A stretch of 33,666 bases of DNA from Actinomycetes bacterium (GCA_021851525.1 JAJZDA010000014.1:1-33666); one strand, 5' to 3'. Shown: positions 23,115 through 31,006, counted from the first letter of the stretch. A program made the numbers and translations. Notes: generated by a model not told the origin, from the sequence alone.

Positions 23115-24212
23115 ATGGCGCGTGAGCGCACGGCCGACGGTGACGGCGCCGCGCGCCGCGCGCGGCGCACGCGCGCCGACGGCAGCAGGCCGGTGACGAT
23201 GACCGACGTGGCGGCCGCCGCCGGGGTCGCCCAGAGCACCGTCTCCCGGATCCTCAACGACGCGCCGGCCCCCATCTCGGTCTCGCCGCAGACGCGTGAG
23301 CGCGTGCACGCGATCGCCCGTGAGCTCGGCTACCGCCCGCACCCGATCGCGCGCGCCCTGCGGGGCGCGCCGACGATGCTGCTCGGGGCGATTGTGCGCG
23401 ACATCACCGACCCGTTCTTTGCGGGGGCGATCGAGGCGCTGTCGCTGGAGTGCAAGGCCCGCGGCTACTCGGTGGTGCTGGGTCACGCCCGCGCCGCGGC
23501 CGATGAGGCGCTGGCCATGACCGCGGTGCTGGAGGCGCGCCAGTGCGACGCGATCGTGCTGCTCGGCGACTTCACCGCCGAGCACCGGCTGGTGGAGGAT
23601 CTGCGCCAGGGGCACGCGCCCGTGGTTGGGCTCTGGCACGGCTCTGAGCGCGACCGCCCGTTTCCCACGGTCGGCGTCGACAACCGCGCCGGGGTGCGCG
23701 CCGCGCTCGAGCATCTGATGGCGCTCGGGCATCGCAACATCGCCTATGTCGGCGTGGAGTCGCTGGGGGACATGCAGGAGCGCAGCGGCGCCTACATGGA
23801 GCTGATGGCGGCGGCCGGCGGGCCGCCGCCCCCCGGGTATGTGCAGACCGTCGCCAACACGGTGCTCAGCGGGCAGCCGGCGCTGGACGCGATCCTCGCC
23901 CAGGAGCCCCGTGCGACGGCGATCTTCGCGGCCACCGACACGATCGCCCTGGGTCTGCTGCACGCGGCCTACGAGCGTGACCTGCGGATCCCCGAGGATC
24001 TCTCGATCGTCGGGTTCGATGACCTGCCGATGGCGGCCGCCAGCGTGCCGTCGCTGACCACCGTGAAGATGCCGATCCCGGAGATCGTCGCCAGGGGTGT
24101 TGAGCTGTGCATCGGCGAGCGCGCCTGGGACGGTGAGGGAGCAGCGCCCCATGTGCTGCTGGCGCCGAGCCTGGTGGTGCGTCGCTCAACCGCGCCCGTC
24201 GCCGCGCGATAG
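23115..24212 (+). CDS. LacI-family transcriptional regulator, probable repressor of the arabinose locus
   Basis: A 365-residue LacI/GalR-type DNA-binding protein. After an Arg/Ala-rich N-terminal extension of 28 residues comes the helix-turn-helix (MTDVAAAAGVAQSTVSRIL, residues 29 to 47) and hinge (ELGYRPHPIARALRG). The sugar-binding core begins LLGAIVRDITDPFF and contains GHRNIAYVGVESLGDMQERSGAYME, FAATDTIALGLLHA and LSIVGFDDLPMA, all at usual positions. The ATG at 23115 has a GAGGTGA ribosome site and is preferred over longer versions of the frame. A palindromic operator lies 167 nt downstream of its stop, in the promoter of the transport and ara genes. L-arabinose or a relative is the probable inducer by context only. 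Confidence 0.92.
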   Translation: MARERTADGDGAARRARRTRADGSRPVTMTDVAAAAGVAQSTVSRILNDAPAPISVSPQTRERVHAIARELGYRPHPIARALRGAPTMLLGAIVRDITDPFFAGAIEALSLECKARGYSVVLGHARAAADEALAMTAVLEARQCDAIVLLGDFTAEHRLVEDLRQGHAPVVGLWHGSERDRPFPTVGVDNRAGVRAALEHLMALGHRNIAYVGVESLGDMQERSGAYMELMAAAGGPPPPGYVQTVANTVLSGQPALDAILAQEPRATAIFAATDTIALGLLHAAYERDLRIPEDLSIVGFDDLPMAAASVPSLTTVKMPIPEIVARGVELCIGERAWDGEGAAPHVLLAPSLVVRRSTAPVAAR

Positions 24213-24364
24213 GCGGGGCCGCGGTGGGTCTGCGGTCTCGCGCGGCTCGGTCTGACGGTCACCGGCGGCGGCGATCAGCGACGGCGCGCCGGGCTGGCCC
24301 GGCCGTTGTGCGGCGCTTCGCGACGGCTCGCCGGGACTCCGATATTGGCGTTCTGTTAGCTCCC

Positions 24365-24400
24365 TTGACACCCACTGCATACGATTGCTTACATTCGTAT
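24365..24400 (+). promoter_or_regulatory. Sugar operon promoter overlapped by a LacI-type palindromic operator
   Basis: A consensus -35 box TTGACA lies at 24365-24370. The likely -10 region is in the AT-rich stretch around 24388-24395 (for example TTACAT), 17 to 19 nt later. Over it lies a 22-bp palindrome with arms ATACGA (24379-24384) and TCGTAT (24395-24400), plus further symmetric bases between. Its size and place fit an operator for the LacI-type protein encoded just upstream, repressing by blocking polymerase. Confidence 0.65.
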
Positions 24401-24414
24401 CTGAGGAGAGGGAA

Positions 24415-24483
24415 GTGGACCGGACCTGTAATCACGGGGGCGCTGGACCCCGCCAACTGATCGACCGCTCGACGGTGCGCTGA
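24415..24483 (+). CDS. Possible 22-residue leader peptide before the ABC transporter operon
   Basis: A GTG at 24415 with AGGAG at 24404-24408 (6-nt spacing) starts a short frame of 22 codons ending in a TGA at 24481-24483. Its product begins MDRTCNHGGAG and ends IDRSTVR. The next gene starts 2 nt later in another frame and has no clear ribosome site of its own, so translation of the short frame may be coupled to it. No run of one codon points to attenuation. It may also simply be a ribosome loading site. I know of no similar peptide. Confidence 0.4.
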   Translation: MDRTCNHGGAGPRQLIDRSTVR

Positions 24484-24485
24484 CG

Positions 24486-26033
24486 GTGGCCGTGTCCGCA
24501 CCCCAGCAGAACGTCGTCGGTGACGCGGTCGCGTCGCTCGCCTATGAGGCGCTCGAGATCAGCAAGTCATTTGGCGGCGCCAAGGCGCTGGACGGGGTCA
24601 GCGTCGACTTCAGGCCCGGGGAGATCCACACGCTGGTCGGTGAGAACGGCGCCGGCAAGTCCACGCTGCTGCGCGTGATGTCCGGGATCTATGAGCGCGA
24701 CGGCGGTGAGCTGCGGCTCGGCGGTGAGTCGCTTGAGCGCCTGACCCCGCGCGAGGCGCAACATCGCGGCATCTACCTGGTGCCCCAGGAGCCGACGCTG
24801 ATGCCGCACCTCTCGGCGCTGGAGAACCTGTTCGTCGGCATCATCCCGCGCGGGCGGCTGCCGTTCACCGTGGACTGGAAGCGCATGCGTGAGTCCGCCG
24901 GTGACTACTTTGCCCAGCTCGGTCTGGCGATCGACCCCCGCCAGCGCGCGGAGACGCTCAGCATCGCCCAGCAGCAGCAGCTGGAGTGCGCCCGCGCGCT
25001 GGTGCACAACTGCAGCGTGATCTTCTTCGACGAGCCCACCTCGCCGCTGACCGCGCATGAGGCGGAGATGCTGTTCGCGCTGATGCGTCGCCTGCGCGAG
25101 CGCAACTTCACGCTCGGCTTCATCAGCCATCGCCTGGATGAGGTGCTCGAGCTCTCCGACCGCATCACCGTGCTGCGTGACGCGCGCGTGGTGGCCACGA
25201 TGGACGCGGCCGACGCGTCGCGTGAGCTGCTGGTCAACGAGATGGTCGGCCACCAGGTCACCATCCAGCGCCGCCACGCGCGCGCGGCGCAGAGTGACGA
25301 CGTCGCGCTGTCGGTGCAGCAGCTGCAGCGCGAGGGCGAGTTTCACAACATCTCGTTTGAGGTGCACCGCGGCGAGGTGCTCGGCCTCGCCGGGCTGGTC
25401 GGCAGCGGCCGCACGGAGATCGCGGAGACGATCTTCGGCCTGCGCCACGCCGAGGCCGGCCGGATCACGCTCGAAGGCCACCAGCTGGTGCGCCACAGCC
25501 CGCGCTCCTGCATCGACCGCGGCCTGATCTACCTCTCCGAGGACCGCGGCCGCAACGGGATCTTCGCCGACGTGCAGCTGCCGGAGAACGTCAGCTCGGC
25601 GATCGTGCCGCGGCTGCCGCGGCTGCGCGGCCTGCTCAACCGCAGGGTCGAGCAGCGGCTGGCGGGCGAGGCGATGGAGCGCACCCAGGTCCGCGCACTG
25701 CGCCGGGATGTCCCGATCCGCAGCCTCTCGGGAGGCAACCAGCAGAAGGCGCTGTTCGCGCGCTGGTTGCTGGCCGAGCCCAAGGTGGCGATCTTCGACG
25801 AGCCGACCCGCGGCGTGGACGTCGGCGCCAAGGCCGACATCTACGCGCTGATCGACGGGCTCGCGCGTGACGGCGTGGCGATCATCGTGATCTCCTCTGA
25901 GCTGGAGGAGCTGACCTGGATCTGTGACCGCGTGATTGCCGTGTATGAGGGGCACGTCACCGGCGAGCTGAGCGGCGAGCAGATCACCGTCGCGGCGCTC
26001 GGCCGGCTGATCGTCGAGGAGGGCGGCGCATGA
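24486..26033 (+). CDS. Sugar ABC transporter ATPase, AraG/XylG/RbsA type
   Basis: A 515-residue ATPase with two fused nucleotide-binding domains, the CUT2 pattern of pentose importers. NBD1: Walker A GENGAGKST near residue 56, signature LSIAQQQQLECARAL, Walker B VIFFDEPTSPLT and switch His in FISHRLDE. NBD2: a degenerate Walker A GLVGSGRTE, as usual in this family, then signature SLSGGNQQKALFARWLL and Walker B VAIFDEPTRGVDVG. The degenerate second site is normal for RbsA-like proteins. Start GTG at 24486 lies 2 nt after the leader frame. Its stop overlaps the first permease by 4 nt. The substrate is judged to be L-arabinose because araA, araB and araD follow in the same run of genes. Confidence 0.93.
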   Translation: MAVSAPQQNVVGDAVASLAYEALEISKSFGGAKALDGVSVDFRPGEIHTLVGENGAGKSTLLRVMSGIYERDGGELRLGGESLERLTPREAQHRGIYLVPQEPTLMPHLSALENLFVGIIPRGRLPFTVDWKRMRESAGDYFAQLGLAIDPRQRAETLSIAQQQQLECARALVHNCSVIFFDEPTSPLTAHEAEMLFALMRRLRERNFTLGFISHRLDEVLELSDRITVLRDARVVATMDAADASRELLVNEMVGHQVTIQRRHARAAQSDDVALSVQQLQREGEFHNISFEVHRGEVLGLAGLVGSGRTEIAETIFGLRHAEAGRITLEGHQLVRHSPRSCIDRGLIYLSEDRGRNGIFADVQLPENVSSAIVPRLPRLRGLLNRRVEQRLAGEAMERTQVRALRRDVPIRSLSGGNQQKALFARWLLAEPKVAIFDEPTRGVDVGAKADIYALIDGLARDGVAIIVISSELEELTWICDRVIAVYEGHVTGELSGEQITVAALGRLIVEEGGA

Positions 26034-27100
26034 CCACCGCGCCGAGCCCGTCGCCGCTGCTGAGCGCGCGCCCCGCGGGAGTCGGGCAGCGCAGCGCGCG
26101 CCGAACGCTCAGCCGCCTGCTGGCGATGCGTGAGCTGCAACTGGTGCTGGTCACGGTCGTGATCTTCGCCATCACCACCGCGCACGCCTCGACCTTCATC
26201 TCCGCCGGGAACATCTCGTTCCTGCTGGCCGACGCGATGGCGGTGGCGGTGATCGCCGTCGGGCAGACGATCGTGGTGCTGACGCGCGGGATCGACCTCT
26301 CGGTCGCCCCGATCCTCGGCACGGCGGCGCTGGCCGTCGGCTTCCTGGCTCAGAACCACAACCTCACACCGCTCGAGGGCCTGCCGCTCGCGCTGGCGAT
26401 CGGCGCGGCGATGGGGCTCGGCAACGGCTTCATGGTCGCGCTCGCCGGAATCCCGCCGATCATCGCGACGCTCGGCTCGCTCGCCATCTACAGCGGCGTG
26501 CAGGCGATCGTCGCGCACAGCCAGGAGGTGGTGACGCTGCCGCCCGCCTACTTCAACCTCGGCAACGGCGACGCGATCAACGGCATCCCCTATCTGGCGC
26601 TGATCGGCGCCGGCGTCGCCATCGCCTTCGCGCTGATCCTCTGGCGCACGCGCTTTGGCCGCTCCATCTACGCGGTGGGCAACAACGCCGAGGCCGCCCG
26701 CCGCGCGGGCATCAACGTCAGCCGCGTGACCGTCTCCAGCTACGTGCTGTGTGGGGCGCTCGCCGGGCTCGGCGGGCTGATCTTCCTGGCGCACGTCGGC
26801 TCGGCCGACTCAACCACCGGCACCGACTCCAACATCCAGCTCACCGCGATCGCGGCGACGCTGATCGGCGGCACCACGCTGACCGGCGGCAAGGGCGGGG
26901 TGATCGGCAGCTTCCTGGCGGCGATCTTCCTCGAGGTGGCGCTCGCCGCGCTGGTCGAGTTCCGGCTGAACCCGATCTGGGAGCCCGCCGGGGTCGGCGT
27001 GATGATCCTGCTGGCGGTGCTCGCCGATCCCACCACCGGGCGGCCGTCGCTGCGCTCCGCGCTGCGCATGCTGCTCCAGTCGCAGAGGGCCAGGACATGA
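26030..27100 (+). CDS. Sugar ABC transporter permease 1 (CUT2, RbsC/AraH-like)
   Basis: An integral membrane permease of 356 residues with eight to ten helices. The CUT2 motifs are present: GQTIVVLTRGIDLSVAPILG near residue 83, GIPPIIATLGSLAIYSGV, the cytoplasmic coupling loop (GRSIYAVGNNAEAARRAGINVSRV), and TLIGGTTLTGGKGGVIGSF near the end. It overlaps both neighbours by 4 nt (26030-26033 and 27097-27100), so translation is coupled. Many CUT2 systems use one permease as a homodimer; here a second, different permease follows, so the channel is probably a heterodimer. Confidence 0.93.
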   Translation: MTTAPSPSPLLSARPAGVGQRSARRTLSRLLAMRELQLVLVTVVIFAITTAHASTFISAGNISFLLADAMAVAVIAVGQTIVVLTRGIDLSVAPILGTAALAVGFLAQNHNLTPLEGLPLALAIGAAMGLGNGFMVALAGIPPIIATLGSLAIYSGVQAIVAHSQEVVTLPPAYFNLGNGDAINGIPYLALIGAGVAIAFALILWRTRFGRSIYAVGNNAEAARRAGINVSRVTVSSYVLCGALAGLGGLIFLAHVGSADSTTGTDSNIQLTAIAATLIGGTTLTGGKGGVIGSFLAAIFLEVALAALVEFRLNPIWEPAGVGVMILLAVLADPTTGRPSLRSALRMLLQSQRART

Positions 27101-28137
27101 GCGCGATGGCTGAGGGGCCCGCGCGCATCCGTCGCGGGCTGCGCCTGAACTCTGAGCAGTGGTGGATGACCTCGCTGGCGGTGCTGCTGGCCGCGGAGCT
27201 GCTCTACTTCTCGCTCGGCGTCCAGGGGTTCTGGGGTGGCGGCACGGGCATGCTCAACCAGACCGAGTACTTCCTGGACATCGGGATCATGGCGATCGGC
27301 GTCGGCTTCGTGATCTTCGCCGGTGACATCGACCTCTCGTGCGGGGCGATGGCGAGCTTTGTCGGGATCGTCATGGCGGAGCTCTGGAAGCAGGGCGTGG
27401 AGATCTGGGTGGCGGCGCTGATCGCGGTGCTGATCGCGGCGCTGATCGGCCTGATCCACGGGCTGATCATCACGCTCTTCCGGCTGGAGTCGCTGCTGGT
27501 CACGCTCGCCAGCCAGTTCATCCTCGGCAGCCTGGCGACGGCCATCGGCGGCGGCTACCCGCCCTACGGGTTCCCGCACGCGTTCACCTCGATCGCCGGC
27601 ACCGGCAGCGTCGGACCGATCCCGGCGCAGATCATCATCTTCGCGGTGATCGGCTGGTTCTCGGTGCTGCTCGTGCACCGCACCGCGTTCGGCCGCTCGC
27701 TGGTGCTGCTCGGGCACAACCGTGACGCGGCCCGCTACACCGGCGTCAACGTCTCCTGGACCAGGGTCCGCGCGTTCGTGCTCTCCGGGCTGTTCGCGGG
27801 GATCGCCGGGATCGTGATCGCCGCCACCTACAACTCGGTGCGTGATGACCTCGGCGACTCGCTGCTGCTGCCGGCCATCACCGCCGTGGTGCTGGGCGGG
27901 GTCGACATCTTCGGCGGGCGCGGCCACATGGCCGGCGTGCTGTTCGCCACCTTCGTGCTGGGCTTCCTCTATCAGGGGTTGCTGATCGAGGGCATCAGCC
28001 AGCTCACCGCGAACATGGTCGGTGGCGGCGTGCTGGTGGTGGCGCTGGCGCTGAAGATCGGGCTCGAGCGCCGCGGCGGCGGGCTGAGCTTCGCGCACCG
28101 GCTGCGCGCAAGGTTTTCACCTGGCGGTGTCCCATGA
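27097..28137 (+). CDS. Sugar ABC transporter permease 2 (CUT2)
   Basis: A second CUT2 permease of 346 residues, about 30 percent or less like the first by eye. Motifs include IMAIGVGFVIFAGDIDLSCGAM near residue 70, where the family usually has G-x-D-L-S; RLESLLVTLASQFILGS; the coupling loop GRSLVLLGHNRDAARYTGVNV; and AVVLGGVDIFGGRGHMAGV. The ATG at 27097 overlaps the stop of permease 1. The frame is open further upstream inside permease 1, but in a different frame from it and without family sequence. The pair of non-identical permeases in one operon suggests a RhaP/RhaQ-like or AI-2 type arrangement, with a heterodimeric channel. Confidence 0.92.
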   Translation: MSAMAEGPARIRRGLRLNSEQWWMTSLAVLLAAELLYFSLGVQGFWGGGTGMLNQTEYFLDIGIMAIGVGFVIFAGDIDLSCGAMASFVGIVMAELWKQGVEIWVAALIAVLIAALIGLIHGLIITLFRLESLLVTLASQFILGSLATAIGGGYPPYGFPHAFTSIAGTGSVGPIPAQIIIFAVIGWFSVLLVHRTAFGRSLVLLGHNRDAARYTGVNVSWTRVRAFVLSGLFAGIAGIVIAATYNSVRDDLGDSLLLPAITAVVLGGVDIFGGRGHMAGVLFATFVLGFLYQGLLIEGISQLTANMVGGGVLVVALALKIGLERRGGGLSFAHRLRARFSPGGVP

Positions 28138-28140
28138 GGG

Positions 28141-28250
28141 GAGACCGCCGCTTAAAAGACGGAGGCGCCGGTGACACGGCGCCCCCAGGCCGCAAGGCCC
28201 CTGTCGGAAAGCCGCACTGCCGCATTGGAGAAACACTCGGGCAGACGGCA
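28141..28250 (+). ncRNA. Structured RNA leader between permease 2 and the binding-protein gene
   Basis: The 143-nt gap between permease 2 and the binding-protein gene has three hairpins in a row: a 7-bp GGCGCCG/CGGCGCC stem (28164-28183), a GGCC-GCAA-GGCC stem with a GNRA tetraloop (28188-28199), and a longer stem at 28211-28249 made of GCCG/CGGC, CTGCC/GGCAG and GAG/CTC helices. A strong ribosome site (GGAGGGG, 28268-28274) follows. It could be a stabiliser of the binding-protein message, an attenuator or a riboswitch; I match it to no known class. Confidence 0.5.
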
Positions 28251-28280
28251 CAACCAACAACATTATGGAGGGGAAGGGGA

Positions 28281-29342
28281 ATGTCCAGGTTCACCCGGAA
28301 GCGTGGGCTCAGAGCCCGCGCAGCGAGCGTCGGAACGCTCGCGATGCTCGCACTGGCGGTTGCTGCCGCCTTCGCGTCGACCTCGAGCGCGCACCGCGCC
28401 AAGGCGCAGGGCAAGATCAAGGTCGCGATCGTGCCCAAGCTGCTCGGACTGCCGGTCTTTGAGGCCAACGTCAAGGGCGCCAACGAGGTTGCGCCGAAGC
28501 TCGGGATCGCGCTCAAGTACACGGCGCCGGCAACCGCCTCGGCCACCGGCCAGGTGTCGATCTTCAACAGCCTGATCGCGCAGCACTACAACGTGATCAC
28601 GCTCTCCGCGGACGACCCGACGGTGCCGGACTCGGTGCTCCAGAAGGCGATGAAGGCCGGGATCAAGGTGATCACCTTCGACTCCGACGTCAACCCGTCG
28701 GCGCGCAACTTCTTCATCCAGGACACCGCTTACAACACCATCGCGCAGGGCGTGATCCAGGCCGCTGAGAAGTTCACCGGCCCCAACGCGGAGATCGCGA
28801 TCATGTCCTCGACGCCTGACGCGACCATCCAGCTCGCGTGGATCAAGGCGATGAAGGCCTACATCAAGACCAAGTTCCCGCACCTGAAGATCGTCACGAT
28901 CGGTTACGGCCAGTCGATCCAGTCGACCTCGCTGACGGCCGCTGAGAACATCATCCACTCCTACCCGAACGTCAAGGCGATCCTGCCGATCGACGGCGCC
29001 GCAGTGGTCGGCACCGCGCAGGCCGTCCAGGCGCTGGGTGACACCGGCAAGATCGGCGTCTTCGGGATCGGCGACCCGCTGCCCAACCAGCAGTACTTCG
29101 CCAACGGCTCGCTGAAGGCGCTGTTCCTCTGGAACGAGGTGACCCAGGGCAAGCTCGTGATGTACGTCGCCAAGCTCGCCTACGAGAACAAGCTGAAGGC
29201 CGGTGGCTCGTTCACCACGCCGCTTGGCAAGTTCACGGTCGCGGCCAAGAACGATCCGGTCACGGGCGCCACCCGGAACACGATCATCTTCTCCAAGCCG
29301 CTCGAGTTCACCAAGGCCAACTACAAGAAGTTCGACTTCTAG
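28281..29342 (+). CDS. Sugar ABC transporter substrate-binding protein (Peripla_BP_4/RhaS-like)
   Basis: A 353-residue exported binding protein that would capture the sugar outside the membrane. The N-terminus is a Sec signal (core TLAMLALAVAAAFAS) with cleavage likely after SSA or AKA near residue 37 to 42. There is no lipobox cysteine: no Cys is seen in the signal region, nor elsewhere that I find. The mature protein shows the type I PBP pattern: KVAIVPKLLGLPVFEANVKG, SADDPTVPDSVLQKA, VITFDSDVNPSARNFF, AEIAIMSSTPDATIQ and VFGIGDPLPNQQYF, most like RhaS/LsrB-type proteins. Lys is used more freely than in neighbouring proteins. The start follows a strong GGAGGGG ribosome site and a structured leader. 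The ligand is presumed L-arabinose by context. Confidence 0.92.
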   Translation: MSRFTRKRGLRARAASVGTLAMLALAVAAAFASTSSAHRAKAQGKIKVAIVPKLLGLPVFEANVKGANEVAPKLGIALKYTAPATASATGQVSIFNSLIAQHYNVITLSADDPTVPDSVLQKAMKAGIKVITFDSDVNPSARNFFIQDTAYNTIAQGVIQAAEKFTGPNAEIAIMSSTPDATIQLAWIKAMKAYIKTKFPHLKIVTIGYGQSIQSTSLTAAENIIHSYPNVKAILPIDGAAVVGTAQAVQALGDTGKIGVFGIGDPLPNQQYFANGSLKALFLWNEVTQGKLVMYVAKLAYENKLKAGGSFTTPLGKFTVAAKNDPVTGATRNTIIFSKPLEFTKANYKKFDF

Positions 29343-29363
29343 ACCACTGGAGGCTCCTCAGGT

Positions 29364-29416
29364 CGGGCGTGCTGACGCGCCCGTGACGCGGCGGCCCGGG
29401 CTTCCCGGGCCGCCGC
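29364..29416 (+). terminator. Strong intercistronic hairpin between binding-protein gene and araA
   Basis: A perfect 13-bp stem, GCGGCGGCCCGGG, loop CTT, then its complement (29388-29416), follows a smaller GGGCG/CGCCC hairpin (29364-29381), in the gap between the binding protein and AraA. No T-tract follows. It could be a partial terminator that lets the binding protein be made in excess over the enzymes, or a message end protecting the upstream RNA. Confidence 0.6.
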
Positions 29417-29461
29417 TCACCACCGACCTTCTGCACTGACCCGCTCCGATTGGAAACCACA

Positions 29462-31006
29462 ATGCAAACCTCGCCAAGCGAAGTGAGCCGCGCGGCCACG
29501 GCCGCCAAGCCGTACCCGGGCGCAGAGCTTTGGCTGCTGGCCGGCAGCCAGGAGATGTACGGACCGCAGACGCTCGCAAACGTCGAATCGCAGTGGCGTG
29601 AGGTGGCGGCCGCGCTGGATGAGTCCGAGGCCGTGCCGGTGCGCGTCGTCGCGCGCCAGGTAGTGACCAGCCCCGAGGGGATCCTGCGGGTCTGCCAGGA
29701 GGCCAACGCCGCCAGCGAGTGCGTCGGGCTGATCGTCTGGATGCACACCTTCTCCCCGGCGCGCATGTGGATCGCCGGGCTCTCCGCGCTGCGCAAGCCG
29801 CTGCTGCACCTGCACACGCAGTTCAACGAGCAGCTGCCGTGGGCGCAGATCGACATGGACTTCATGAACCTCAACCAGTCCGCCCACGGGGACCGGGAGT
29901 TCGCCTACATCGCCACGCGCATGCGCCTGCGGCGCAAGACCGTCGTCGGTCACTGGCGCGACCCGCGCACGCTGCAGCGGATCGGCACCTGGTCACGCGC
30001 GGCCGTCGGCTGGCACGAGGCCACGCAGCTGCGAGTCGCCCGCTTCGGCGACAACATGCGCAGCGTCGCGGTCACCGAGGGTGACAAGGTCGAGGCGCAG
30101 CTGCGCCTCGGCGTGACGGTCGACGGCTATGGGATCGGCGACCTGACCGACGCGATCGCGCAGGCGTCGGAGGATGCCGTGGAGCAGATCGTCGGGCAGT
30201 ACGACAGCGACTACGAGGTCGTACCGGAGCTGGCGCCGGGCGGCGCGCGGCGCGGATCGCTGATCGACGCGGCGCGCATCGAGGCCGGCCTGCGGCTGTT
30301 CCTCACGCGCGGCGGCTACAGCGCCTTCACCGACACCTTCGAGGACCTGCACGGGCTCCCGCAGCTGCCCGGGATCGCCGTTCAGCGGCTGATGGCCGAG
30401 GGCTACGGGTTCGGCGCCGAGGGCGACTGGAAGACCGCGGCGCTGCTGCGCGTGATGAAGCTGATGGCCCGCGGGCTGCCGGGGGGAACGTCCTTCATGG
30501 AGGACTACACATACGACCTCACGCGCGGCAATGAGCGCGTGCTCGGCTCCCACATGCTGGAGGTCTGCCCGTCGATAGCCGCGCACCGCCCGAGCTGTGA
30601 GATCCATCCGCTCAGCATCGGCGGGCGCGAGGATCCGGTGCGGCTGGTCTTCAACGCGGTCTCCGGCCCGGCCGTGCTGCTCTCGATGCTCGACCTCGGT
30701 GACCGCTTCCGGCTGGTCGCCAACGAGGTGGAGCTGCTGCCGATCACCGAGCAGCTGCCCAGGCTGCCGGTGGCGCGCGCCGTCTGGCGCCCGCAGCCTG
30801 ACTTCTTCACCGCCACCGAGGCCTGGCTGACGGCCGGCGGCCCGCATCACAGCGTGCTCAGCACCGCGCTGGACCTGGAGGCGGTCACCGACCTGGCCCA
30901 GATCGCCGGGATTGAGCTGTTCGCCATCACCGCCGGCTCGAGCCTGCCGCAGCTGCTCAACGAGCTGCGCTGGAACGACGGTCCTCAGACCACGCCATGC
31001 CGGTGA
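29462..31006 (+). CDS. araA: L-arabinose isomerase
   Basis: Interconverts L-arabinose and L-ribulose, a Mn(II)-dependent cytosolic reaction and the first step of the arabinose pathway. The 514 residues show the AraA pattern: LWLLAGSQEMYGP near the N-terminus, GLIVWMHTFSPARMWI, and the metal-binding and catalytic residues Glu320 (GAEGDWK), Glu347 (FMEDYTYDL), His364 (GSHMLEVCP) and His462/His463 (GPHHSV), matching Glu306, Glu333, His350 and His450 of Escherichia coli. A TTG at 29450 lies in frame; the ATG at 29462 is the better start. Shine-Dalgarno support is weak. It overlaps araB by 10 nt. The C-terminal end (GPQTTPCR) is slightly extended. Confidence 0.96.
   Translation: MQTSPSEVSRAATAAKPYPGAELWLLAGSQEMYGPQTLANVESQWREVAAALDESEAVPVRVVARQVVTSPEGILRVCQEANAASECVGLIVWMHTFSPARMWIAGLSALRKPLLHLHTQFNEQLPWAQIDMDFMNLNQSAHGDREFAYIATRMRLRRKTVVGHWRDPRTLQRIGTWSRAAVGWHEATQLRVARFGDNMRSVAVTEGDKVEAQLRLGVTVDGYGIGDLTDAIAQASEDAVEQIVGQYDSDYEVVPELAPGGARRGSLIDAARIEAGLRLFLTRGGYSAFTDTFEDLHGLPQLPGIAVQRLMAEGYGFGAEGDWKTAALLRVMKLMARGLPGGTSFMEDYTYDLTRGNERVLGSHMLEVCPSIAAHRPSCEIHPLSIGGREDPVRLVFNAVSGPAVLLSMLDLGDRFRLVANEVELLPITEQLPRLPVARAVWRPQPDFFTATEAWLTAGGPHHSVLSTALDLEAVTDLAQIAGIELFAITAGSSLPQLLNELRWNDGPQTTPCR

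Noticed and set aside
22833-24152. Extension of the DGPF gene frame upstream through the LacI gene region
   Set aside because: It is antisense to a clear LacI-type gene and lacks family sequence; the ATG at 22832 has a good ribosome site and gives the normal DGPF N-terminus.
24224-24460. 78-codon plus-strand frame across the sugar operon promoter
   Set aside because: It reads through the promoter and operator, is Arg/Ala-rich without family features, and has no ribosome site.
26749-27096. Upstream extension of the permease 2 frame
   Set aside because: It lies in a shifted frame inside permease 1 and encodes an Arg-rich non-membrane sequence.
28161-28210. Segments similar to parts of the cobalamin riboswitch (CCGGTG, a C-rich run, GCAA, CTGT)
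   Set aside because: The spacing is wrong and the conserved 3' half is not found, and B12 control of a sugar-binding protein would be unexpected.
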